The notes under the pieces are model-generated. The model was not told the origin of the DNA, ran no database searches, and saw only the letters and a program-made list of their open reading frames with translations. A DNA stretch of 46,934 nt from an uncultured Prevotella sp. (lineage in GTDB: Bacteria; Bacteroidota; Bacteroidia; Bacteroidales; Bacteroidaceae). This document shows positions 17,689 through 25,576 of this stretch, piece after piece. The stretch spans positions 1-46,934 of the forward strand of contig ONKL01000023.1 of the NCBI GenBank assembly GCA_900318395.1, read 5' to 3'. Both the position numbers and the translations under genes were made by a program. Every line of letters starts with the position of its first letter. Positions within the stretch are counted from its first letter, which is position 1.

Positions 17689-18354
17689 TTAAAAGAACCT
17701 CACAAGATTCGTAGTCGTTCCAAGCAGCATGATGACAGATCCTATAATCACCGCAACGCCGATAATCTGATTGATAAGCTTGATACCGGTAGTATCAAAC
17801 TTCGTACGGATCTTGTCGACTAGCCACGTAAGTCCCCACCACCAAAGCAAAGCACCACCCACGATACTGGCAAAGCCCACGAGCATCTCGAAGGGATGAT
17901 TAGGCAGCACAAAAGCAAACTGGGCATACATAGCGAGGAAGAGGAATACTATCAACGGATTAGAGAATGTAACGAGGAACGCTGTCCACGTATTGTGCCA
18001 GAGGGTACCTTTCTGCTGACCAGACTGATGCATCTTTTTCGTAGGGTCGGTATGATAGGTATACCAGCCAAAACAAAGCAGCATAACACTACCTGCAATC
18101 TGGAGATAGAAGCGGTTTTGGTCATTCGTGATGAAATCCATGACAAACGACATACCATATCCGGCAAATCCAGCATAGATGATATCACTCACTGCAGCAC
18201 CCAATCCTGTGGCAAGTCCATACCAGCGTCCTTTATTAAGTGTACGCTGCACGCACAGAATACCCACCGGACCCATCGGGGCAGAGGCAATCACGCCAAT
18301 CATGATTCCCTTAAAGATAAAGTCCAATATGTTAATTGGTACATGAAAAGGCAT
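17689..18354 (-). CDS. LysE-family exporter
   Basis: A 221-residue inner-membrane protein with about six hydrophobic segments. The family motif lies near the N-terminus: GIMIGVIASAPMGPVGILCVQRTLNKGRWYGLATGLGAAVSD. LysE/RhtB-type proteins export amino acids or related small molecules; the substrate here is unknown. It is 17 bp upstream of the DUF4924 gene and 15 bp downstream of the SpoIIE phosphatase gene. Confidence 0.88.
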   Translation of the reverse strand: MPFHVPINILDFIFKGIMIGVIASAPMGPVGILCVQRTLNKGRWYGLATGLGAAVSDIIYAGFAGYGMSFVMDFITNDQNRFYLQIAGSVMLLCFGWYTYHTDPTKKMHQSGQQKGTLWHNTWTAFLVTFSNPLIVFLFLAMYAQFAFVLPNHPFEMLVGFASIVGGALLWWWGLTWLVDKIRTKFDTTGIKLINQIIGVAVIIGSVIMLLGTTTNLVRFF

Positions 18355-18369
18355 ATTTCGAATCTTTTT

Positions 18370-20445
18370 TTATTTTACTTTCAGACAAAGCATCGTCATA
18401 TCGTCATTTGGTTCGGCACCATCACGGAATTTCTCAACCTCGGTTTTAAGCGTCTCCACAAGCTCACGAGCATCTCTGAAATGAGCATGATGGAGAAACT
18501 CCAACATACGCTCATCACCAAACTGTTCCTGCTTGAGGTTCTCAGCTTCGTTAAGGCCGTCGGTATAAACGAAGAATGATTTACCTTTAATATTCTCTAT
18601 AGTCTCACCCACATAATCGAGATCAGGCCACAGCCCGATAGGTGCATTCGACTCCATATCGATGAACTTGCCCTGCTGTTCCCTGCCAAAGATAACGGGA
18701 GGATTATGACCAGCATTACAGAAGTCAAGACGACCCGAATCAAGGTTGACAAGTCCGAGGAACATCGTCACAAACATACCGCGCTCGTTATCCTCCGTCA
18801 GCGCATCGTTCATACGGGTAGCAATCTCTGAAGGCATCATCTTCTGGGCAGCAAGCGTACGGAAAAGACGTGTGGCCTGAGCCATGAACAAGGAAGCCGG
18901 AATACCCTTGCCCGATACATCACCGACACAGAAATATAAATCATCTCCTATCAGCAGATAACCATAAAGGTCGCCCCCAACCTCTTTGGCTGGCGTCATC
19001 GTGGCATAGAGGTCAAGTCCTTCACGATCAGGCGACACATTGGGCACCATCGACATCTGGATATCACGGGCGATACGGAGTTCGCTCTCAATACGTTCCT
19101 TTGCCGTAGTGGTTTCTTCCAGCTTATCATAGGCATGCTGTAGTTTTTCGTGGGCTACAGCGAGTTTGTGAGTGGCATTACGCTTATGAAGTGTGTAGAT
19201 GAAAAAGAAGGCAAAGACGAGTATCATAGCCACAGCCGACGCAAAGAGTCGCTGCTTCGACATCTCCACCTGTTGACGTGCTATTTCAGTCTCTTTACCT
19301 TGAGTATCGTAAATGGTGGCAAGTTCGGCAGTTGTACTGTTTTTCTGTCCTGTGATGGCCTCGTCAAGTTTCAGAAGAATGCGCTGGGCAGCTACACGGG
19401 CAGAGTCGCTACGTCCAGCCTCCTTATTGGCCAGATATTTGGGCAACATATAAAGTTGGATGTTGTCGAGCGACTCTCCAAGTCCCGCCTCTTTCATCAT
19501 CTTATCGAGACAGCGATAATTATCTGCAGCCTCCTGATAACGATGGGCTGCCACAAGGTAGTCATTGGCATTGATACGCCCAGCATCAGTATGGGAATAG
19601 TCGGTCTTCAGGAAAGCTTTATAAGCTTTTGCAGCATCATCGGACTTTCCAAGCCCCTGCTGAGCCACCGCACGCATAATCTCAATACGCCCCTGATACT
19701 CATCGAAGTACTCAACACGGGCATCAGACCTTTCACGATATTTGTTCAATAGCATCTCAGTCCGATCAATCCAATAGATAGACTCTTCGTAGCGACGCGT
19801 ATTAATATAGGCCATACTAGTGTAGACCGTGCCGACGACTGCCTCTTGGAAACCACGACTAGTAGTATCGCTCTGCCAGCGGTTGACATAATGCTCACGT
19901 GCTGTCAGGAAACTCTCATTGGCCTCCTTGTCCTGTCCAAGATTCAACTGACAACAGCCGATATTATTCAGCAGAATAGCGTAGTCGATGTCAGAACCAA
20001 TACCCGACTCATCCATCTTTTTCACAGCAGGGATGGCTACACGTAGAGAGCCCTCATAATCACCCTTGATAAGCAACAGTTCCGAGAGGCGGCGCGCACA
20101 TTTGTTGTAACTTTGTTGATCGGTCTCACTCTCTACCTTACACTCCATAGCCTTCCGGTAACAAATCTCGGCCATATTGTACTGTCCCTGACGGTAATAG
20201 GCGGTACCTCGCCAACGATTGGCATCGAGAGGCGAGAGGTCTCCCTCCATCTCGAAACTGTCAGTGAGTGCCCGCATGTGGTCGTAGCCCTTAGCAACAC
20301 CGATGTCGAACAATATGCTGTCAGCCCTACTGGCCCGTAGTTCTCTGTGTCTTTTCGCCGAATCGCCACACGACAGAAGAATCACAGGCAACAACAATGC
20401 CAAAGTGCCGAAAAGAAGCCGGAATCGATTCATCTTACATCTCAT
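18370..20445 (-). CDS. Membrane-anchored TPR sensor with cytoplasmic SpoIIE/PP2C phosphatase domain
   Basis: About 690 residues. I favour the ATG at 20445 or 20433 (MNRFRLLFG) over 20463, because the promoter's -7 element lies at 20468-20461. The N-terminus is a lipoprotein-type signal with LLSC. About 60 to 350 consists of TPR-like helical repeats (RGTAYYRQGQYNMAEICYRKAM; LLNNIGCCQLNLGQDKEANESFL). A transmembrane helix is near 406-425 and a coiled coil follows (about 435-470). The C-terminal 220 residues are a SpoIIE-like PP2C with metal ligands in EVGGDLYGY and CVGDVSGKGIPASLFMAQ, then YTDGLNEAEN and NDDMTMLCLKVK. It probably senses something in the periplasm and dephosphorylates an anti-anti-sigma factor; no partner is adjacent. 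Confidence 0.88.
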   Translation of the reverse strand: MRCKMNRFRLLFGTLALLLPVILLSCGDSAKRHRELRASRADSILFDIGVAKGYDHMRALTDSFEMEGDLSPLDANRWRGTAYYRQGQYNMAEICYRKAMECKVESETDQQSYNKCARRLSELLLIKGDYEGSLRVAIPAVKKMDESGIGSDIDYAILLNNIGCCQLNLGQDKEANESFLTAREHYVNRWQSDTTSRGFQEAVVGTVYTSMAYINTRRYEESIYWIDRTEMLLNKYRERSDARVEYFDEYQGRIEIMRAVAQQGLGKSDDAAKAYKAFLKTDYSHTDAGRINANDYLVAAHRYQEAADNYRCLDKMMKEAGLGESLDNIQLYMLPKYLANKEAGRSDSARVAAQRILLKLDEAITGQKNSTTAELATIYDTQGKETEIARQQVEMSKQRLFASAVAMILVFAFFFIYTLHKRNATHKLAVAHEKLQHAYDKLEETTTAKERIESELRIARDIQMSMVPNVSPDREGLDLYATMTPAKEVGGDLYGYLLIGDDLYFCVGDVSGKGIPASLFMAQATRLFRTLAAQKMMPSEIATRMNDALTEDNERGMFVTMFLGLVNLDSGRLDFCNAGHNPPVIFGREQQGKFIDMESNAPIGLWPDLDYVGETIENIKGKSFFVYTDGLNEAENLKQEQFGDERMLEFLHHAHFRDARELVETLKTEVEKFRDGAEPNDDMTMLCLKVK

Positions 20446-20460
20446 TGCATAAATATGGGG

Positions 20461-20492
20461 CAAAGTTACTACATTTTTCCGACCCCACCAAA
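20461..20492 (-). promoter_or_regulatory. Promoter of the long minus-strand run headed by the SpoIIE gene
   Basis: On the minus strand TTTG (20492-20489), 20 bp, TAACTTTG (20468-20461): a full -33/-7 match. It excludes the most upstream ATG at 20463 as the start. Confidence 0.65.
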
Positions 20493-20573
20493 AGTTGCAC
20501 CCTATTTTTTGGAAAAATGTAGGCTTAGATGGTTAATTTCCGTAAAAACGGCGGTCAAACGAAAGTTTTTTCT

Positions 20574-20581
20574 TATCTTTG
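20574..20581 (+). promoter_or_regulatory. Putative -7 element of the ROK kinase gene
   Basis: TATCTTTG lies 46 bp upstream of the ATG. No exact TTTG is present at -33. Confidence 0.45.
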
Positions 20582-20627
20582 TAGCTTGAAAATGAATTAT
20601 TCAACAAAAACAATAAAGACATAAGGT

Positions 20628-21617
20628 ATGGAACAGCAAAATCCAACAATCAAGCCATATGTAATCGGCTTAGACTTAGGAGGAACAAACTCTGTATTCG
20701 GCATCGTAGATACCCGTGGTGACATTAAGGCCACAACGGCTATCAAAACGGGCGGCTATGAAAAGGTAGAAGACTATGTCGACGCCTGTGTAGATGCTCT
20801 GCAAGTGATTATCGACCAAGTAGGTGGCATTGAGAAAATCAAGGCCATGGGTATCGGTGCGCCCAACGGGAACTATTACAACGGCACCATAGAATTTGCC
20901 CCTAACCTGCCATGGGCTCACGACGGTGTTGTGCCCCTCGCCAAGTTGTTCAGCGAGCGACTGAACAATATCCCTGTGGCGCTGACAAATGACGCCAACG
21001 CTGCTGCTATCGGCGAGATGGTCTATGGAGTAGCCAGAGGCATGAAGAACTTCATCGTCATTACCCTTGGAACAGGTGTAGGTTCTGGTATCGTCGTAAA
21101 CGGTCAACTGCTTTATGGACATGATGGTTTTGCTGGAGAGCTGGGGCACGTAACAATGGTTCGTGGTGAAGAAGGCCGCATGTGCGGTTGTGGTCGCACC
21201 GGCTGTTTGGAGTGCTACTGCTCTGCAACAGGTGTAGCCCGCACAGCCCGTGAGATGCTGGCAAAGACTGAGCGTCCGTCATTGCTCCGTGAGTTAGATC
21301 CCGAAAAGATCACCTCACTCGATGTATCTATCGCTGCAGGCAAGGGCGACGAACTGGCAAAAGAGATTTATGAGTTTACTGGCAAGATGCTGGGTGAAGC
21401 TTGTGCCGACTTTGCAGCTTTCTCATCCCCAGAAGCTTTCATCTTCTTCGGAGGTATGGTTAAGGCTGGCGAACTGATCATGAAACCCATCCGTGAGGCT
21501 TATGATGCTCACGTTCTGAAAATCTTCAAAGGCAAGGCCCAGTTCTTGGTAAGTGGACTTGACGGTGCCAGTGCAGCCGTTCTTGGTGCATCAGCGATTG
21601 GCTGGGAAATCCAGTAA
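20628..21617 (+). CDS. ROK-family sugar kinase, probable glucokinase
   Basis: A 329-residue cytosolic kinase. The N-terminal phosphate loop is GLDLGGTNSVFGIVD; sugar-contact motifs are GAPNGNYYNGTIEFAPNLPW and LTNDANAAAIGE; the second phosphate motif is VITLGTGVGSGIVVNG. The ROK zinc site is CGCGRTGCLECYCSATG, preceded by the Glu-x-x-His of GELGHV. Glucose is the likely substrate, but ROK members also act on N-acetylhexosamines and fructose. It is monocistronic and ends at a terminator placed inside the convergent thioesterase gene. Confidence 0.92.
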   Translation: MEQQNPTIKPYVIGLDLGGTNSVFGIVDTRGDIKATTAIKTGGYEKVEDYVDACVDALQVIIDQVGGIEKIKAMGIGAPNGNYYNGTIEFAPNLPWAHDGVVPLAKLFSERLNNIPVALTNDANAAAIGEMVYGVARGMKNFIVITLGTGVGSGIVVNGQLLYGHDGFAGELGHVTMVRGEEGRMCGCGRTGCLECYCSATGVARTAREMLAKTERPSLLRELDPEKITSLDVSIAAGKGDELAKEIYEFTGKMLGEACADFAAFSSPEAFIFFGGMVKAGELIMKPIREAYDAHVLKIFKGKAQFLVSGLDGASAAVLGASAIGWEIQ

Positions 21618-21632
21618 GAATCTGAAGAGACA

Positions 21633-22046
21633 TTACTCCAAGCCGTCAATTTCCAAATTGGCGGCTTTTCTATATGCCAGTCCTGTTACCACACAACACA
21701 GCTCACCATGCTGATTAGTGATACGAACATCGACATACGGAATCTTATGATGATTGAACACTTCTGTTGCTTCTGCAATAAGAGTATCCCCTACTTTCGC
21801 ACTTTTCAAAAACACAATATTGTTCTCAATACCGAATGTAAGCTGTTCACGACTATTCATGACAGCTGCCAAAGCAATATCTGCTAAAGTAAAAAAGGCG
21901 CCACCCTGGCAAACGCCACCTGCATTCAGGTGATCTGGGGTTACAAACAACTCAGCACGGGCATAGCCTTCACGCACCTCTTTTAATATGCAACCTGCAT
22001 GAGCAGCAAAACGGTCACCTTGTGATAAAAAGTCTTTTAAAGTCAT
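21633..22046 (-). CDS. PaaI-type hotdog-fold thioesterase
   Basis: A 137-residue hotdog protein, likely an acyl-CoA thioesterase. The core is AGGVCQGGAFFTLADIALAAVMNSRE (the long central helix with the active-site Asp/Ser region), preceded by LFVTPDHLNAGG. A beta strand pair follows (DTLIAEATEVFNHHKIPYVDVRITNQ). The acyl substrate is unknown. It is monocistronic. Its last nine codons form part of the convergent ROK kinase terminator. Confidence 0.85.
   Translation of the reverse strand: MTLKDFLSQGDRFAAHAGCILKEVREGYARAELFVTPDHLNAGGVCQGGAFFTLADIALAAVMNSREQLTFGIENNIVFLKSAKVGDTLIAEATEVFNHHKIPYVDVRITNQHGELCCVVTGLAYRKAANLEIDGLE
21640..21669 (+). terminator. Terminator of the ROK kinase gene, embedded in the thioesterase coding end
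   Basis: AAGCCGTCAATTT (21640-21652) pairs with AAATTGGCGGCTT (21655-21667) with one T-G pair and a 2-base gap, followed by TT. It lies entirely within the thioesterase reading frame, encoding its C-terminal residues. Confidence 0.65.
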
Positions 22047-22067
22047 TGTTTACTAAGATTTTGTCGG

Positions 22068-22099
22068 CAAAATTAAGATTTTTCTTTCAATTTATCAAA
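22068..22099 (-). promoter_or_regulatory. Promoter of the thioesterase gene
   Basis: On the minus strand TTTG (22099-22096), 20 bp, TAATTTTG (22075-22068), 22 bp before the ATG. It sits back to back with the trp promoter, 15 bp between the two -33 elements. Confidence 0.6.
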
Positions 22100-22114
22100 A
22101 AAGTCGGCTAAAAA

Positions 22115-22146
22115 TTTGCACGATAGAAAAATTATATATACTTTTG
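22115..22146 (+). promoter_or_regulatory. trp operon promoter
   Basis: TTTG (22115-22118), 20 bp, TACTTTTG (22139-22146): full -33/-7 match. Transcription should begin near 22153, giving a leader of about 190 bases that contains trpL and the attenuator. Confidence 0.75.
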
Positions 22147-22173
22147 CAGCCAGAACAAATGGCTGTTAAATAG

Positions 22174-22239
22174 ATGAAGAATTACATGTATAACATTTGG
22201 TGGTGGCAGGACTCGAGATTAAAAACGTCGCGAGGCTGA
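22174..22239 (+). CDS. trpL: trp leader peptide with three tandem Trp codons
   Basis: A 21-codon ORF inside the trp operon leader: MKNYMYNI, then WWW encoded by TGG-TGG-TGG at 22198-22206, then QDSRLKTSRG and TGA at 22237. Three consecutive Trp codons in a 21-residue peptide just upstream of trpB is the hallmark of ribosome-mediated attenuation as known from E. coli trpL. When charged tRNA-Trp is scarce the ribosome should stall there. This ORF is far below usual gene-calling length limits. The gene name is by function; I cannot say whether it shares ancestry with proteobacterial trpL. Confidence 0.85.
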   Translation: MKNYMYNIWWWQDSRLKTSRG

Positions 22240-22302
22240 TAGCCGTATATGTTATCATACCAAAATACATAAGGCTCGTCGCGACAGCGGCGGGCCTTTT
22301 TT
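22190..22302 (+). promoter_or_regulatory. trp attenuator: alternative leader RNA structures
   Basis: Three mutually dependent pairings are visible. ATAACAT (22190-22196), just before the Trp codons, pairs with ATGTTAT (22249-22255). GTCGCGA (22227-22233), in the last leader-peptide codons, pairs with TCGCGAC (22279-22285). The latter overlaps the 5' arm of the terminator (22273-22282). A ribosome stalled at the Trp codons leaves 22227-22233 free to trap the terminator arm and allow readthrough; one that reaches the stop codon covers it and lets the terminator form. The layout is seen in the sequence; the switching is inferred. Confidence 0.78.
22273..22302 (+). terminator. Attenuator terminator upstream of trpB
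   Basis: GGCTCGTCGC (22273-22282), a GACA loop, and GCGGCGGGCC (22287-22296) form a 10-bp GC-rich stem with two G-U pairs, followed by six T (22297-22302). Strong intrinsic terminator 43 bp before the trpB ATG. Confidence 0.85.
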
Positions 22303-22345
22303 GGAAGTCATCAAAGTTGAAATACATTAATTAAATTAGAATTAT

Positions 22346-23551
22346 ATGAGTAATTATCAAGTTGACGAAAGAGGTTTTTACGGAGAGTTCGGAGGTGCAT
22401 ACGTGCCAGAGATCCTCTATAAATGCGTCAGTGACCTGCAAGAGGCATATCTGCCGATTATCGAGAGCGAAGAATTCAAAAAGGAGTACCATGCCCTCCT
22501 GAAAGACTATGTCGGCAGACCCTCACCTCTTTATTTTGCCAAACGGATGAGTGAGCGTTATGGTTGTCAGTTGTATCTGAAGCGTGAAGACCTGAATCAC
22601 ACGGGAGCTCACAAGATCAACAACACCATCGGACAGATCTTATTAGCAAAAAAGATGGGCAAGACGCGCATTATCGCAGAGACTGGTGCAGGACAGCATG
22701 GTGTTGCAACAGCAACGGTCTGTGCCCTGATGAACATGAAGTGTGAAGTATTCATGGGTGCCACCGATGTAGAGCGTCAACACACCAATGTTGAGCGCAT
22801 GAAGATGCTGGGAGCTCAGGTTCATCCTGTTCGCACGGGTAACATGACCCTCAGTGACGCTTGCAGCGAAGCGATTCGCGATTGGTGCTGTCATCCCAAG
22901 GACACCTTCTATATCGTAGGTTCAACGATGGGACCACACCCCTACCCCGATCTTGTGGCCCGTATGCAAAGCGTCATCTCCGAGGAAATCAAATGGCAGC
23001 TTGAGGAGAAAATCGGACGCGACTACCCCGACTACCTTATCGCCTGCATTGGAGGAGGAAGCAACGCTGCCGGTACCATCTATCACTATATGAACGACCT
23101 ACGTGTGAAGATCGTCTTGGCAGAAGCTGGCGGACATGGTTGGGAAACCAATCACACGGCTGCAACGATCCACAAGGGAACAACGGGAATCCTGCATGGA
23201 GCCAAAATGCTGGTCATGCAGGATGAAAACGGGCAGATTCAAGAAGCCTTCACCATTTCTGCCGGTCTTGACTATCCTGGTGTCGGTCCCATGCATTGTA
23301 ACATGGCGAAGAAAGGTCGCACACAGGTTTTAAGCATCAACGACGACGAGGCCATTTATGGTGGCTATGAACTCACTCGGATGGAAGGAATTATCCCTGC
23401 CATCGAGAGTGCCCATGCTATCGCAGCACTTTCTAAACTTACATTCAAACCCGACGACGTAGTAGTACTGACGGTCAGCGGAAGAGGCGACAAGGATGTA
23501 GAGACTTACCTGAACAACAAAGAAATGGCAAAAGAATATGGAAACTTTTAA
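22346..23551 (+). CDS. trpB: Tryptophan synthase beta chain
   Basis: This 401-residue PLP enzyme condenses indole with serine. The PLP lysine is K90 in LNHTGAHKINN; phosphate binding is GGGSNA; the N-terminal GFYGEFGGAYVPE is typical of TrpB1. It is the first structural gene of the operon, although its partner trpA is the last. Its 3' end overlaps trpE by 14 bp, suggesting translational coupling. Confidence 0.98.
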   Translation: MSNYQVDERGFYGEFGGAYVPEILYKCVSDLQEAYLPIIESEEFKKEYHALLKDYVGRPSPLYFAKRMSERYGCQLYLKREDLNHTGAHKINNTIGQILLAKKMGKTRIIAETGAGQHGVATATVCALMNMKCEVFMGATDVERQHTNVERMKMLGAQVHPVRTGNMTLSDACSEAIRDWCCHPKDTFYIVGSTMGPHPYPDLVARMQSVISEEIKWQLEEKIGRDYPDYLIACIGGGSNAAGTIYHYMNDLRVKIVLAEAGGHGWETNHTAATIHKGTTGILHGAKMLVMQDENGQIQEAFTISAGLDYPGVGPMHCNMAKKGRTQVLSINDDEAIYGGYELTRMEGIIPAIESAHAIAALSKLTFKPDDVVVLTVSGRGDKDVETYLNNKEMAKEYGNF

Positions 23552-24929
23552 TTACACAACAACCAGCAAGACCATTCTGGCAGACCTGTATACACCAGTA
23601 GGCGTCTACATGAGACTCAGGGATCTTTATCCACAAAGTGCACTTATGGAGAGTTCCGATTATCACGATGCCAACAATTCACGCTCGTTTATCGGTATCA
23701 ATCCCATAGCCAGTGTTGCTATCGGACACGGGAAAGCCACCATCACCTTTCCTGATGGCAAGACGGAGCATCATGACATCACCAAAGACTATCAGGCAGA
23801 TCAGGCTATCCATACACTGATCGACAGTATTAAGGTCAAGGGCGAACATGCTAACTTCTGCGGGCTCTATGGTTATACCAGTTTCAATGCCGTCCGCTAT
23901 TTCGAGAATATCGATGTGAAAGATGAGACTCAGGAGAAGAATGATGCGCCTGATCTGTTATATATATTATATAAGGTTGTTATCGTGTTCGACCATTTCA
24001 ATAGTCAGCTGACAATGATAACCTTGGGTGAAGCACAGGAACTGGATGAGATCATGCGTCAGATGAACAAATCAAATATCCAGGCATACGGATTCCATCC
24101 TGTTGGCGAAGTTTCATCTACACTGACAGATGAAGAGCATAAGGCCAACATCCGCAGAGGTATCCAGCACTGTCTGCGAGGCGATGTCTTCCAGATTGTC
24201 CTCTCACGACGCTTCATCCAGAAATATGAAGGCGATGACTTCAAGCTCTACAGAGCGTTAAGAAGCATCAATCCCTCACCTTACCTATTCTATTTCGATT
24301 TCGGAGGTTTCCGCATTTTCGGTTCGTCGCCCGAGACTCATTGTCGCATCGAAAAAGGCAAAGCCTATATCGACCCGATTGCAGGAACCACAAAGCGTAC
24401 TGGTGATGCAGAGGCCGACCGTCAAGGAGCCGAATATCTGCGAAACGACCCGAAAGAAAATGCAGAACATGTGATGCTGGTTGACCTGGCTCGTAACGAC
24501 TTGTCACGAAACTGCCACAATGTCAAAGTCGATTTCTATAAGGATCTTCAGTATTATTCTCATGTGATTCACCTCGTTTCGAGAGTTTCCGGGGAACTCG
24601 ACGAGCACGCCGATCCTATCAAGTCGTTTATCGACACCTTCCCTGCAGGCACCCTCTCGGGTGCGCCAAAGGTAAGAGCTATGCAGCTCATCTCCGAATA
24701 TGAGCCCCATAACCGTGGTGCCTATGGCGGATGTATCGGATATATCGGACTTGACGGATCACTCAACCAAGCCATTACCATCCGTACTTTTGTCAGCCGA
24801 AACGGCGAGTTATGGTTCCAGGCTGGTGGCGGCATCGTTGCAAAGAGCAATGAAGAATATGAACTTCAGGAAGTGAATAACAAACTCGGTGCCCTACGTA
24901 GAGCTATCCTCATGGCAGAGAAAATGTAA
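23538..24929 (+). CDS. trpE: Anthranilate synthase component I
   Basis: This 463-residue enzyme converts chorismate to anthranilate with ammonia from TrpG. The LMESSDY motif near residue 36 matches the Trp feedback-binding LLESS site, so allosteric inhibition is expected. The chorismate-binding domain holds DPIAGTTKRTGDAEADR, DLARNDLSRNC, FPAGTLSGAPKVRAMQLI and GGCIGYIGLDGSLNQAITIRT. Shares 14 bp with trpB. Confidence 0.97.
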   Translation: METFNYTTTSKTILADLYTPVGVYMRLRDLYPQSALMESSDYHDANNSRSFIGINPIASVAIGHGKATITFPDGKTEHHDITKDYQADQAIHTLIDSIKVKGEHANFCGLYGYTSFNAVRYFENIDVKDETQEKNDAPDLLYILYKVVIVFDHFNSQLTMITLGEAQELDEIMRQMNKSNIQAYGFHPVGEVSSTLTDEEHKANIRRGIQHCLRGDVFQIVLSRRFIQKYEGDDFKLYRALRSINPSPYLFYFDFGGFRIFGSSPETHCRIEKGKAYIDPIAGTTKRTGDAEADRQGAEYLRNDPKENAEHVMLVDLARNDLSRNCHNVKVDFYKDLQYYSHVIHLVSRVSGELDEHADPIKSFIDTFPAGTLSGAPKVRAMQLISEYEPHNRGAYGGCIGYIGLDGSLNQAITIRTFVSRNGELWFQAGGGIVAKSNEEYELQEVNNKLGALRRAILMAEKM

Positions 24930-24958
24930 AACCAACACAGAATTAACACTATTTGGAT

Positions 24959-25522
24959 ATGAAAATAGCAATAATCGACAACTATGACTCGTTTACATAT
25001 AACTTGAGTCATCTGGTGAAAGAACTGGGGGCAGAGGTAACCGTCTTTAGAAACGACCAGTTCGAACTGCCGCAACTGGAATCATTCTCGAAGATCATCT
25101 TGTCGCCAGGACCTGGCATTCCTTCTGAGGCTGGACTGCTTCTCGATGTGATCAGGACTTATGCCGGCAAAAAGCCGATCCTGGGCGTCTGCCTCGGTCA
25201 TCAGGCTATTGGCGAGGTATTCGGCGGAAAACTGGAGAACCTTTCCGAAGTATTTCACGGTATCGCTACAGAAGGGACACAGTTTGGTAATGACGAGATC
25301 TTTTCAGGACTCTCTAGCCGCGTCACCATGGGACGTTATCACTCATGGGTAGTCTCTAAAGAAGACTTCCCTGATTGTCTGGAAATCACGGCAGAAAGCG
25401 ACGAAGGACAGATTATGGCACTCCGCCACAAGACCCTGAATATCAGAGGTATCCAATTCCATCCTGAGAGTGTCCTGACACCTGATGGAAAGAAGATGCT
25501 ACAGAACTGGCTGTTCTTATAG
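24959..25522 (+). CDS. trpG: Anthranilate synthase component II (glutamine amidotransferase)
   Basis: This 187-residue class-I amidotransferase supplies ammonia to TrpE. I use the ATG at 24959 (MKIAIIDNYDSFTYNL); a TTG two codons earlier is possible. The nucleophile is C78 in GVCLGHQAIGE, the oxyanion motif is LSPGPGIP, and the His-Glu pair is in IQFHPESVLT. It is a separate gene, not fused to trpD. It may also serve folate (PabA) synthesis. Confidence 0.95.
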   Translation: MKIAIIDNYDSFTYNLSHLVKELGAEVTVFRNDQFELPQLESFSKIILSPGPGIPSEAGLLLDVIRTYAGKKPILGVCLGHQAIGEVFGGKLENLSEVFHGIATEGTQFGNDEIFSGLSSRVTMGRYHSWVVSKEDFPDCLEITAESDEGQIMALRHKTLNIRGIQFHPESVLTPDGKKMLQNWLFL

Positions 25523-25576
25523 ATGTGAAAAGTGATGAGTGAATAGTAAGAAGTTAAAGCTAAAAAGAATACGACA

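Noticed and set aside
22153-22345. T-box or riboswitch upstream of trpB
   Set aside because: No T-box sequence or specifier loop is visible; the tandem Trp codons in a translatable ORF and the overlapping pairings fit attenuation by ribosome position.
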